Shown in pieces: positions 1 to 8,852 of a stretch of DNA of 17,500 bases. The stretch is from Actinidia chinensis (taxonomy: Eukaryota > Streptophyta > Magnoliopsida > Ericales > Actinidiaceae), in assembly GCA_009663005.1 (NCBI GenBank), contig CM018903.1, positions 12,782,585 through 12,800,084 on the forward strand. Reading direction: 5' to 3'. The position numbers and the translations under genes were made by a program. Under the pieces are notes generated by a model. That model had not been told where the DNA came from, ran no database searches, and saw nothing but the letters and a program-made list of their open reading frames with translations. Numbering within the stretch: the first letter of the stretch is position 1; every line of letters begins with the position of its first letter.

Positions 1-560
1 GACGTTGTGAGCCCCTAACTATTTTTTTTAATTTCTTTTTTGGAAATAAATTTTTTTACACAATTTTTTTTCGATTTTGCCCCCATCAATTTTTTTAGCA
101 TTTATTTTTTGTACAATTTTGCTCTAACAATTTTGGCACATACCAATTTTTTTTTGCCGATTTGGCCTTTTTTTTTTATTTTCAGTGAACAATAACTCAA
201 ACCACTATTTTTTTCCGATTTTGGCCCTACCCATTTTTATTTCTAATTTCTTTTATTGATTTTGCCCCTACTTATTTTTTTTTTCGATTTGGCCCCCACT
301 TTTTTTTCAATCTCTAACCATATTTTTTAATTTCTTTTTGGGAACAATATTTTTTTTACCACTATTTTTTTTATCGATTTTGCCCCTACCATTTTTTTAT
401 TCATATTTTGCCACTTTTTTAATTTTGAGTGAACAGTAATGCAGACAACCATTTTTTTCCCAATTTGGGCCCTACCCAATTTTTTTTAATTTTTCTTTGC
501 CACTTTTGCCTTTTTTTTTTTATTTTTTTGTGCCCATTTTGGCCATTGTTGAACGTTGGA
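1..560. repeat. T-rich degenerate tandem repeat
   Basis: The stretch alternates T-tracts with short GC-containing blocks such as CGATTTTGCCCC, CGATTTTGGCCC and CCCTACC. Higher-order copies are visible. The phrase around GTGAACAATAA (about 185) recurs as GTGAACAGTAA (about 430). The phrase AATTTCTTTTTTGGAA (about 30) recurs near 330. This gives an irregular period of about 240-300 bp. No coding potential is seen. It lies directly upstream of the retrotransposon coding remains and could be part of that element's 5' untranslated region or an independent simple-repeat array; the sequence does not decide. Confidence 0.7.
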
Positions 561-629
561 CGATTTTAACCTTCTTCCCAGTTAAGGGATTATTTATTAA
601 CAAGAAAGTCATGGAGAATCATCAAGGCC

Positions 630-923
630 TTGCGTATATCATTAGCATCTGTTCCAGTCCTTCGTAGTGGTGACTCTTTCTTTGTAGAGCCGTCTAGCCC
701 CCATCATTTTGGTCGCCAATTCAGATATTGTCAAGAGATTTTGAATGAGCTTGAAAGAGATGAATGCTCAGCACTTCAGAGATGGCTCTTAGATATTGGA
801 AGATTAGTATTCAGTACAAGACTAATTCAAAAGCATTATTCCCCTTCTCACCAATCAGTTTTAGAAGACATACTACTACTTTTTAAAAATGGTAGGAGAA
901 AGTACTTGATGATTGTTTCATAA
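630..923 (+). pseudogene. Plant-mobile-domain-like (PMD) fragment
   Basis: A 97-codon open frame begins with a phrase typical of the plant mobile domain (also called aminotransferase-like domain) found in plant transposons: an SVPVLRSGDSFFVEP stretch followed by SPHHFGRQFRYCQEIL. The similarity is strongest over the first 45 residues; the rest (RWLLDIGRLVFSTRL and onward) resembles the next part of the domain only loosely. A complete domain is several hundred residues, so this is a fragment. Its methionine is an internal position in the family, not a credible start. The frame ends at 921-923, but Lys/Asp/Glu-rich linker-like sequence continues in another frame to about 1140. It lies in the same orientation just ahead of the protease region. 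The domain's function in transposons is not settled. The family assignment is from memory of the motif, not from a search. Confidence 0.6.
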
Positions 924-1440
924 AGACAAAAGATCTTCTTACCCGAAGTACACAACTTGATCCAGCAAAGCTAAGAAAGGTAAAGATGAGGAGGATGAAA
1001 CACATCAAGGAATCAAAACTCCAACCAATGATGCGAAGGATGTGAAGGTTATGAAGGTGGCTTCAAACAAAGCAACAAATGTCAAGAACATAAAGACTCA
1101 TAATGTGATAGAGTCGACTTGCTTAGATGATGAACGTGGACGTTGTCACCCCATAGAAGAAAAAGAACCCAAAGTCACGTCATTCTCAACACGTGCAATC
1201 AAACTGTGTTTTCGCTAAACCCAAAGCAAAGAAGTAACAAAGAAAGAGAAATGCAAGAAGGTAGCATTTGCATTGCCAAGGATTTATATATCCAAAAGCA
1301 ACGCACTCCTATTACTTTGTGGGAGTTCTTTCCAAAGTCAATATATCAGTTGTACCCGGTCGCATGTAATGACGTAGATGTCGAAGAATCCTCTAAGCAG
1401 GTTGAGGGACTACCTTTTTCCTGCACAGATCCAGTTGGCC
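924..1440 (+). pseudogene. Polyprotein linker upstream of protease (decayed)
   Basis: Across three frames this stretch encodes charged, low-complexity sequence rich in Lys, Glu and Asp, for example around 980-1130 and 1220-1260. It then gives a phrase containing TPITLWEFFPKSIYQ (about 1313-1350) and one containing EESSKQVEGLPFSC (about 1384-1425). These resemble the poorly conserved linker that precedes the protease in Tat-type polyproteins, with its EFFP-like and LPFS-like motifs. No retrotransposon gag domain and no CCHC zinc knuckle (Cys-x2-Cys-x4-His-x4-Cys) is visible, so gag proper is either outside the window or lost. The 100-codon open frame starting at 1143 covers most of it, but its start codon is unlikely to be real. 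Confidence 0.5.
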
Positions 1441-1830
1441 GATGATCAATCTTGTGCCAAATAATTGGGTTATTGCATGTCAAAAATTATTTTCTCAGAT
1501 GAAGACTTGTTGCTTGTCGAACGCCACTACCACCGTTCCCTCTCTGGATCACGAATATACGCGAGAGCAAAGAATAATTAGGGGGGGATGCTATTGTCTG
1601 GTGGATCAGCTGTTCAACATTTTGTCTCTTCATACTATTGAAAGAACTTGGCATCAGATGGAAGCACGTCCCCTAGTCGCTTGATGGATACAAGGGTTTA
1701 ATCAAGAGGACAAAGAGCTATTGGAGTTCTTAGTCTTGATCAATATCGATGACATGACATCAGGGCATTATTGCCACGTCATTGATGCTAAGACTTCATC
1801 CAACTGTTGTAGGACGACCTTCCTTAGCTC

Positions 1831-1839
1831 CATGAGAAT
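1831..1839. repeat. Left target-site duplication of the nested hAT-like element
   Basis: CATGAGAAT is identical to 2861-2869. The sequence to the left is protease coding remains, and the sequence to the right of the second copy continues that domain, so it marks the insertion point. Confidence 0.7.
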
Positions 1840-1854
1840 AAAAAGGTTGTACGG

Positions 1855-2210
1855 GGGCCTTGCGGCAGGCACACGGCTGAACGGGCATGGCACGAAAAAA
1901 AACGCAGCAAGGGCAAGTTTCGGCACGGTATAGTGGCATCGGCACGGCATGGCCCGGTCCTGCGCGGGCACGCGTAGGCACGGGCCTACGGGAAAAGTAG
2001 TGGAGCCAAGGGCACGGGAAGGACACTGATAGTTGGCTTAACACGGCACGGCATGGCCTGGCACGAGCAAGGCCCGGCACGGCACGGGCCCGCGACTCTA
2101 GTTGATTTGGCTTTGGCACGGCACGGAACGGGACACGACAAAAGAATTAGTCAGGCACGGCTGTGCATGGCCCCGATGTGTCAAGGGGCACGGACGGTCC
2201 GCGACCGGAA
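1855..2210 (+). repeat. GGCACG-rich subterminal array, left
   Basis: Many imperfect copies of GGCACGG, GGCACGGCACGG and GGGCACG are separated by short variable spacers. GC content is far above the surrounding AT-rich sequence. Such arrays near the ends of plant hAT elements are thought to bind transposase. Long frames on the minus strand here are products of the repeat and not genes. Confidence 0.75.
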
Positions 2211-2446
2211 GTAGCAAGAAAATGGTTAAATTCTTTAAATAAATTAAATAAAAGTTAATTAAATAAATTAAAAAACTTTTGGTGCAATGACTGCTAACCA
2301 GAAGTCTGCTATCCCAAAGCATTTACATTTTACAACTTATGAGTACATGAAAAATGACGTTTGGCTGTCAAAATATTTATAAATTTGATAGTTCTTATGT
2401 GTTGTTTTTTGTACAAAAAACTACTGTAATTATGCTTTTAATTAAA

Positions 2447-2850
2447 AACCGGCCCGACACAATTAAATCGAGAGCACGACACGACACGTTAAGAGACGGG
2501 CAGACACGGCACGAGTCACAACGACTACGTAACGGGCATGGCACGATTAAGTTACGCGGGCTGGAACGGCACGACCCCGATTAAGTAGACGGGCACGGCA
2601 CGAAACGACACGAGTCACACGACTAAGTCAGTGGGCCGGGCAAAGCACGGGCACGCTTAGTAAGACGGGCCGGCACGGAACGGCACGAATAAAGAACATG
2701 GCACGGACTGACACGAATTTAAAAAAGGACGCACGCTTTTAAAAAAGGGCACGACAAGCACGATTAAGTACAAGGGCCCGGCCCGGCACGGCACGAAACA
2801 CACGGGCCCGGCAAGACCCCGTGGCACGGCACCTGCACGGGGTGGGCACG
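2447..2850 (+). repeat. GGCACG-rich subterminal array, right
   Basis: Same motif as the left array and in the same orientation (GGCACGGCACGA on the + strand). It also has a higher-order rhythm: a GATTAAGT/ACTAAGT-like spacer recurs near 2543, 2579, 2622, 2658 and 2762, each followed by a GGGC or GGGCC block. The 76-codon frame at 2354-2584 runs into the array and has no recognisable protein character. Confidence 0.75.
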
Positions 2851-2860
2851 TTTGACATCA

Positions 2861-2869
2861 CATGAGAAT
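2861..2869. repeat. Right target-site duplication of the nested hAT-like element
   Basis: Second copy of CATGAGAAT. It may be 8 bp (2862-2869) if the first C is the last base of the element; the two cannot be told apart because both copies are preceded by the same base. Confidence 0.7.
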
Positions 2870-3010
2870 GGTGTTGTACCATCTACCCTCCCCAATGCTT
2901 CATAGATTGTGGAAGGTGTTGTAACAGCATTTGTTGCGCTGACAAACCTTTCACTGCCCCCGAATCCATTTTGCTGATCGCTAAGTTTTATATGGCAAAA
3001 TATCTAAGGA

Positions 3011-4060
3011 AAGAATTACAAACCCGTTGACTCTTCCTCAATCTACAAGTTTCAAAAGGGTGATGAGTCTCCACCTGGAACTTTATTTTCTTGACAACCA
3101 TAGAAATATATAACAAGGATAAGAAAGAGTATATGAAGACACAAAACTTCAAAGGTTTGCCTCCAGTTCTGCTGATATATGCCAAGGTCGAAATGTGAGG
3201 GACCGTCTTTGAACGGATGGACTTTTTATATTCACAGCTTGAACCAGACAAAGCTTTCTACGCAATTGAAGGGATTCATACGACCACAACAAGTTTGAAA
3301 TGGAGCATAGGATATGCCTTCACAAAGAACCAACAAGACGGGTTTGATCCCAATTGCTACAAATTCTCGCCAAAGGTGGATATAGCCCTCAAATGTCACT
3401 GCTTAGGAAAATTTTTGTCCATCTGCACGTCATTGGAGAAATATGCATGGTTTGAATTTCAAACTCAAAAATATACTCAAGCAAAAGAGGTATGCTGATT
3501 CAAAATTATCAATGGCCTGGGTACACCCCACCTGCTCAGTGCGTATTGTGATTTAAGAGAGGTCAAGCCATCCCCATATCATCGCTGAAGGAAAATGCAT
3601 AACAAATTAACTACAACATTCTGTTTTTGAGTGTCTGGTAAACCAAAGTCTAGAACTCAGTACTTGATCGATTAAGGCCCATCAAGCACGGTTCCCTTCC
3701 ATCACCCTATTCACGAAGATCTGTGCATGGAGGGTTGGGTGTTTCAAGTCTCTTTAAACCCAAGACAAGCTAAGACAGAAAAAATGTTGGTAATTCTTTC
3801 TTGGAGCTGATGCAAAGCTGAGATTGAAGAAGTGCAATACACCCGTATTGAACATCGCCCTACTCCTATGGTAGTTGATACTGATGAGTATAAGATTAGA
3901 CTAAAAATAGTAGGTAGTTACCAAAACTCTCCCCGAAGTATCGATGTCCCGGCCTGTGAGGAAAGCTGCTATTTTCTACCACAGTACTGCTCTGTGGAGA
4001 AAATTACATGGGAAATGCAGAGGACGCTCCGCTAGCATTCGAAGAAATGTGTTAAATCCA
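3011..4060 (+). pseudogene. Polyprotein linker between protease and reverse transcriptase
   Basis: The region reads as the long, weakly conserved spacer typical of Tat-type pol. Recognisable pieces are EDTNFKGLP-like codons around 3133-3165, GFDPNCYKFSPK (about 3340-3375) in the 93-codon frame that opens at 3217, and LGYTPPA-like codons around 3515-3530. Next come a phrase containing MEGWVFQVSL (about 3727-3757) and an acidic stretch with YTRIEHRPTP (3838-3867). The two open frames at 3217-3498 and 3832-4035 are segments of this spacer, not separate genes; their methionines are internal. Frame shifts separate all pieces. No catalytic function is expected for this segment. Confidence 0.55.
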
Positions 4061-5110
4061 CTGTTGATGATTGAGGAAATTAACCTTGGCACATTAAATG
4101 ACCCACAACAGTTTACATAGCGCTCTTCTCACTCTGAGGAACAAAACTGTATATGGGTTGGTATCTGAATTACAAGGCATTGCTTACTGGAGTTATAAAG
4201 AAATGCCTGAATAGATCCAAAGGCTTTGGTTGTCCATAATTGCAGTAAAAGCGGCGTTCGACCGATAAACAAGCAAACGACGCCTTTCGACCAGAATTAA
4301 TTCTAAGATTTGAAATAGAGGTAACAAGCTTATGAAGCTGGCTTATTCGAGAAGTCAAGTATCACAAGGATTTTTAAAGTTATTGTCCCTGTTCAGAAGA
4401 AAAACACGGACAAATTCGACTTTGTGCGTGTTGACTTTCCGACTTAACAATGCTCGTCCAAAAGATGATTTCCATGCCCTATACTGCGCTCCTGATAGAT
4501 GCTAATACGGGCATGGAGGCATTATTCGTTTATGGATGGTTAATCGGCTACAATCAAATTCGGATGGCTCCACGAGACGAGGACGTTGCGGGCCCTTCTC
4601 CGTCCGCCCAACGGCATTAATTGTATAAAGTCAGGCCTTTGGGTTAACGAACGCGGGACGCTACATATCAAAGCGCAATGCCAAAGATTTTCGATGACAT
4701 GCTTACAAAAAAACGTGAATGCTATGATTGACGATTCTAGTTGTGAAAAACGAGAGATCACATAATTCATCTTGAAGATTTGAGAATAAGAAAGTGTTTG
4801 ATAGCTACGACCGATACCAACTCAAGAGAACCCCTTTGAAGTGTGCCTCGGAGGTAATCTGGAAAATCTTGGGAAATTCATTGTACGCGGACGTGGCATA
4901 TAGATTGAGCAATCGAAGATTGAAGCTATTTGAAGATACCTGAAACCGAAATATCCACGAATCCCACGTTTGAAAAGGGCGGTTGCTTATCTACGTCGGT
5001 TTAGATCAAATTTGGCTGTAGTGTCACCAATTCAGTAGCCCATGAAAAGGGAATTCCTTTGAATGGGATTTTATTGAACGACTGCAAAATGCCTCAGGAG
5101 TATCAAGCTA
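4060..5110 (+). pseudogene. Reverse transcriptase domain (Ty3/gypsy, Tat-type), decayed
   Basis: This RNA-dependent DNA polymerase copies the element's RNA. Pieces in order are EEINLGT (4070-4091), KAAFD-like and FRPELI (about 4278-4296), IREVKY (4345-4362), IVPVQKKN (4382-4405), NARPKDDFPMPY (about 4450-4484) and GYNQIRMA (4546-4569). These are followed by ATYQSAMPKIFDDML (about 4661-4704), the YxDD catalytic region (4723-4734), YQLK (4817-4828), PLKCA (about 4831-4846) and GRLLIYV-like codons (about 4978-5000). At the catalytic box a lost base puts Tyr and Asp-Asp in different frames. The fingers and palm order is complete, but there are at least eight frame changes and several stops. Its position after the protease and before RNase H fits Ty3/gypsy and excludes Ty1/copia. 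Confidence 0.88.
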
Positions 5111-5440
5111 TTTAATGAAACCTCACAGGTTGATTGTGATGCTCATATTTCCTGGACGACCATTAATTTTGTATATCGCCTGCCAAGAGAGTTCAGTAGG
5201 GACCTCTTCTTGCTCAAGAGAATGACGAAGGAAGGAAAAAGCAAATGTCTTTATACGAGTAGAATGATGACGAATTGCGAGTGTGAATTATTCCCAATTG
5301 AGGAAAAGTGTGCTTAAGCTTCGGTCTTGGACGGTTTCAAAAAGTTTGCGCCCACTACCTTCAAGGCCCACAGGTTCATTCTTATATCTTAAAGCTAAAC
5401 CCCTCCAGCCATCATGACCAAACCAGCTTGTTTGACGATT
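5110..5440 (+). pseudogene. RNase H domain following reverse transcriptase, decayed
   Basis: The RNase H of Ty3/gypsy elements degrades the RNA strand of the hybrid. A phrase reading GRPLILYIACQE lies at about 5154-5189, followed by KRMTKEGK (5218-5241) and MMTNCECELFPIEEK (about 5264-5308, the region of the second catalytic residues). KFAPTTFKAHR-like codons follow at about 5341-5372. The frame shifts at least three times, and a YTSRMM phrase replaces the usual YLSRT. It joins the reverse transcriptase without a gap, as expected in a polyprotein. Confidence 0.75.
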
Positions 5441-5544
5441 AGCAGAGGTCTCTTCTTCTTCAAGAGTTTGAGATAATCTAGTGCCGCAAAAGGCTATCCC
5501 AACGGACAGCCTTAGCTGATTCTTGGCTGATCATCCCTACTGAG

Positions 5545-6000
5545 TTGGGAATTATCCGAAGGACTTACCCAGTGAAGACGTCCCTTTTGCATTCAAGTGC
5601 AATTACCATGGAAGATTGGCTACTTGGTGGGCTTCTCTCATCCGTGAGGGTTGGCTGGGGTGGTTGTAGGTTTTCCCCCCGACGGAGAGTGCTACTTACG
5701 CTTACCTTAACACCTATACAAATAATCAGCGAATATCAAGCTCTCATACTCGGACTGGAGTAATGGATGTTGACATGAAAACAGCTGTGGCGTGAAGTAT
5801 TGGGACTTCCTCGTGATAATTAGTCAACTCTTAAAATTTAATGAAGTGAGAAAAACTGAACTTGTTGCCATCACTATCATTATGCCCCCCCGCCAGCTTG
5901 GCTGGCTTGGTGGCGTCACTTTAAAACATGTGCCGATGAGAACAAAGAATTAGACCAAAGCAGCTCACTGGCAACACTTGCATCTTGCTCTTGCGCTACC
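5545..6000 (+). pseudogene. Second RNase H-like domain (Tat-lineage extra RNase H), decayed
   Basis: A second RNase H between the first one and the integrase is diagnostic of the Tat/Ogre lineage. An exact EYQALILGLE phrase stands at 5731-5760. Ahead of it, codons at about 5602-5640 correspond to the WK-x-YFDGAS start of the domain, but the Asp-Gly pair is mutated. Downstream, LATLASCSCAT / LALALPDSKGS codons (about 5968-6015) match the usual end of the domain. The frames at 5545-5763 and 5978-6193 cover parts of it. Loss of the first Asp and several frameshifts indicate it is inactive. Confidence 0.72.
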
Positions 6001-6230
6001 TGACAGTAAAGGCTCGTATTCACATATGTCAGAGATAGGTAATTCCTCACCTTTGATGATGACTATAATGACAAAAGGGCGGCTAATGCATTTCCGGGAT
6101 TTGAAATCGAGCAAGACCGAAGATTGGCGGCATCACTCATTGTTATCTACAACCATGGGAAGACCTGAGATATCCCACATGAGAACTGAGTAAGGCCGAT
6201 GTGCCCCTTTTCCTTTACTACCATAGTACA
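6001..6230 (+). pseudogene. Acidic linker between second RNase H and integrase
   Basis: Codons at about 6044-6100 in mixed frames give an Asp-rich run (DDDYDK-like), then EIEQDRRLAASLI-like (about 6104-6140) and a GRPEISHMRTE phrase at 6159-6190. This is the known spacer ahead of the integrase zinc-binding module in Tat-type elements. It is part of the polyprotein and not a separate gene. Confidence 0.5.
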
Positions 6231-7200
6231 CTTTATCGTCGTTCCTTTGCGGGACTGCTTCTTCGTTGTCTTGGAGAAAATGAGCAATAAACGCCCTTAG
6301 AAGAAGTCACTTGGTAATGTGGTGGCTCACCAGTCAGGTCCTTAGCTGCATTTCGAATAAGAGCATGGGCTATTTCACTGGCCAACCATGGTAAAAAGAC
6401 TATTGAGTTCGCCAGAGGTGTCAAGTATGTCAATTTCATGCAAATTTATACATAAACCGCAGAAGCCGCTCCCTCAACTGTTGCCCTTGGACATTTGCTG
6501 CATGGGGGCTAGATGTAGCAGGCCTTTGCCTAAATCCTTCTGCAGGGCATCTTGTTATTCTAGCTGCAATGAACTTTCCAACTGGGCTGAAGTTGTGCCC
6601 TAAGGGCACGTAAAGAAAGAAACGTTGCGATATTCTTACAAATATTTATCTTTAGATACGGTTGTTGCCGCGCCTAAATTCACACGGACAATGGGAAAGC
6701 CATTTTATAATAGTCTGATGAATAAATTTGTTGGAGAAAATTTGGTTTAATAAGACCATAATTCTTCCATGTAAATGCCACAGCCAATGGTTCCGCCGAA
6801 GCATTCAACAACCCTGAAACTCTGTTCACAAAAAGGTGGTAGCCCAAGTCAAAAAGAGATTGGCATGCAGAATTGGAGAAGAAGCTTTTGGGCGTATCGA
6901 ACAATCATCGAATATCAACCCAAGCTTAAGCTATACATATTCGAGGGTGGTCTACAGGGTAAGAAGCTGTTTTGCGCTTGAGCGCCAAATTCCATCATCG
7001 AATTGCCATTCAAGAAGATTTCACTCAAGAAGAAAAATGCTCATCTACGTCTTGAAGATTGGACGCATGATGAAAGCAGACTTGAAGCACAACAACGGCT
7101 GGTGGATGCTATCAAGCTTGCCTTTGTTAGAAGCATTCAATAACAAATTCGCTCCTGTTCCTTTCAAAAATGGAGATTGGTACTTGCTTTGAGAAGACAC
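6231..7200 (+). pseudogene. Integrase domain with HHCC and DDE residues still readable
   Basis: Integrase inserts the DNA copy into the genome. The zinc-binding module can be read as His (6308-6310), His (6328-6330), Cys (6419-6421) and Cys (6428-6430), the last two in a CQVCQFHANF phrase. The catalytic triad is also visible: Asp in GLDVA (6512-6514), Asp in TDNG (6687-6689) and Glu in GSAEAF (6798-6800). The Asp-Asp and Asp-Glu distances are close to those of Ty3/gypsy integrases. NWAEVVP (about 6580-6600), FWAYRT (about 6885-6903), LERQIPSS (6978-7001) and KNGDWYLL (7168-7191) follow. The pieces are in different frames, so the protein is broken. The 118-codon frame at 6836-7192 is the largest remnant. 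Confidence 0.85.
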
Positions 7201-7362
7201 ATAATCATTTCACAATCGGCCGCCCCTACAATTACTCCAAGGTGGGATGACATAATGTAATACAAGAAGTTTATTCCAACGTTGCTTACAAACTTGTTAA
7301 TGAAGATGCTTAAGTGAATTGGCCCTATCAATGGCAAATTTTTGAAGAGATACTACCCATGA
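7201..7362 (+). pseudogene. C-terminal end of the pol polyprotein
   Basis: After the integrase core, codons around 7198-7212 (RHIII-like) and 7226-7240 lead to GPINGKFLKRYYP at 7321-7359, followed by TGA at 7360-7362. This phrase is the usual end of Tat-type polyproteins and fixes the end of the coding part. The sequence beyond it changes to A-tracts and tandem repeats. Confidence 0.75.
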
Positions 7363-7419
7363 GATTCAAAAAGAGCTCCTGGCCCCCGATTAAACTTGAA
7401 TGGCCACAAAAAAAAAAAA

Positions 7420-8015
7420 TTGAACTCGCTTGGTTGATCATTTTGGACATCAGGACAACTTGAAAATTTTGTTCAAGTTCAGTCATATTTTTAAAAAAAA
7501 AAAAAAATTCCAAATTGAACTACCGCTTGGCTTGATCCAGTTTGTCGTAGGGAACTTGAACTTGTTTCAAGTTCAGGTCATATTTTTTAAAAACAAATCT
7601 TCAAAATTGAACTACGCTTGGATTGCATCCATTTTGTAGTAGGCAACTTGAACTTTGTTCCGTTCGCTATTTTTACACCAATCCTTCCCAACATTGAAAG
7701 AACGCTTTGGCTTGCTCCCTTTTGGTACGTAGGCAATTGAAACTTTGTTTCAAGTAGTTCAGGTCATATTTTTCGTAAAAAAAAAATCTTCAAAATTGGA
7801 ACTACGCTTGGCTTGCTCCCCCATTTGGTAGTAGGCAACTTGAAATTTGATTTCAAGTTCAGTATATTTCTAAAAAAAAAAAATTCTTTAAATAATACTA
7901 CGCTTGGCTTGATCCATTTTGGTAGGTAGGCAACTTGAAAACTTATTTCAAGTTCAGTCATATTTTCTAATACCCACAAATATTACAAAATTGAACTCAC
8001 TCTGACTTGTTGTAA
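7420..8015. repeat. Tandem array, about 95-bp unit, 6 copies plus a partial
   Basis: Each unit starts near TTGAACTACGCTTGGCTTG, contains TAGTAGGCAACTTGAA and CAAGTTCAGGTCATA, and ends in an A-tract. Units start at about 7420, 7515, 7607, 7694, 7796, 7894 and 7991, giving spacings of 87-102 bp. The copies are diverged. The array lies directly after the polyprotein stop. Open frames here, on either strand, are repeat products. Confidence 0.88.
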
Positions 8016-8264
8016 GTAGTTTATATTTATTTTTTACAAAAAAAGGCGCCAAATACTTCATCTTTCTCGTAATTCTGCCGCGCATGAATGACTCATTATA
8101 AAAATTTCCAAGTCCTTCGAGGATTTACTTCAAGGAATTGTTGTCCCTAGTGGCTGCAGGTGGTCCATTGGATACGGTGAGAAAGCCACTAGGTTTGGTT
8201 TTGGCTATGTACCGATACATGAGCGATCAATTGTTTGTGAATAGTACAGATTCGTGTCATTCTC
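8016..8264. other. Unassigned spacer in the retrotransposon 3' region
   Basis: This is about 250 bp of mixed-composition sequence between two tandem arrays. No open frame, hairpin or motif stands out. Confidence 0.5.
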
Positions 8265-8830
8265 TCAATCTTGCTCGCTTTTTCAGAGGAAATAAATAAG
8301 TCTTGTTGCTCACCTTGAAAGAAATAATCTTGCCGCTTGCTGCCTTCTTAGAGGACATAAATAAGTCTTGCTCCTTGTCGCCTTCTTAAAGGAAATGGAA
8401 ATAAGAAGTGATGCTTGCTAGCATTGGAAATAAATAAGTCTTGCTGCTTGCTCGTTTCTTCAAAGGAAATAAATAAGTCTGGCTGCTCCGCATTGGAAAT
8501 AAATAGTATTGGCTGATGTCTTATTCCGCGGACCTAAAAAGCTTGCCGCCTACTGCATATCTTAGAGGAAAAATAAATTAATAGTCTTGTTGCTTGGCTC
8601 GCCTTCTTCAGGGCCCTCAACAAGTCTGCTTGTCGCCTTGATAATAAATCTTGCCGCTTATCGACTTCTTCAGAGGAAATAAATAAGTCTTGGTGCGTGC
8701 TCGCCTTCTTCAGAGAAAGAGAAAAATAATAATAAATAAATCTTGCCGCTTGCTCGCCTTTTCAGATGAAGTAAATAAGGTATTGTGCTTGCTGTATCTC
8801 TTTGATAAAATAAATAAGTATGGCTTGGAA
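8265..8830. repeat. Tandem array, about 40-bp unit, roughly 13 degenerate copies
   Basis: The consensus contains TCTTGCCGCTTGCTCGCC, then TTCTTCAGAGG, then AAATAAATAAG. Well preserved copies are near 8269, 8450, 8660 and 8690. Several copies have internal deletions or insertions. The periodicity ends where the 60-bp family begins. Confidence 0.85.
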
Positions 8831-8852
8831 GAATAATCCTACAAAAAAAAAA

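Larger units (their letters stand above)
1840..2861. mobile_element. Nested non-autonomous hAT-like DNA transposon
   Basis: This 1022-bp block splits the protease. It is flanked by an exact repeat, CATGAGAAT at 1831-1839 and 2861-2869; taking 8 bp (ATGAGAAT, 1832-1839 and 2862-2869) gives the length expected for hAT target-site duplications. The right end reads CGTTTGACATCAC, close to the usual hAT terminus when reversed (GTGATGTCAAACG). The left end, AAAAAGGTTGTACGGGGGCC, is only a weak inverted match. The interior has two GC-rich arrays around an AT-rich core (about 2215-2445) with no transposase. Removing the block restores the order of protease motifs. Superfamily assignment rests on target-site length, the right terminus and the subterminal arrays. 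Confidence 0.7.
1441..3010 (+). pseudogene. Retroviral-type aspartic protease domain, interrupted by a nested element
   Basis: The aspartic protease matures the retrotransposon polyprotein. Readable pieces in successive frames are SDEDL (about 1495-1510), YTREQRI (1558-1578), GGSAV (1600-1614) next to the expected active-site Asp, then IQGFNQ (about 1686-1705), INIDDMTSG (about 1741-1765) and HVIDAKTS (1775-1798). The domain breaks at 1840. After the insertion it resumes at 2870 with sequence resembling VVPSTL-x-QCF, followed by ADKPFT (about 2938-2957) and KFYM (about 2982-2994). The codons around the active-site Asp are damaged: an indel sits just before GGSAV, so the usual D-G-G/S triad cannot be read. 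Exon-like continuity across 1839/2870 is the main support for the nested insertion. At least four frame changes make it non-functional. Confidence 0.75.

Noticed and set aside
1441..1840. A Ulp1-like (C48) peptidase reading of the GHYCHVIDAKTSS phrase
   Set aside because: The order of surrounding motifs (SDEDL, GGSAV, IQGFNQ, HVIDAKTS, then QCF and ADKPFT after the insertion) fits the retrotransposon aspartic protease much better.
1768..2322. Three long minus-strand frames rich in Pro, Arg, Ala and Cys
   Set aside because: They arise from the GGCACG arrays, overlap each other, and have repeat composition without protein motifs.
4170..4770. Minus-strand frames opposite the reverse transcriptase
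   Set aside because: Shadows of the + strand domain, which shows ordered family motifs.
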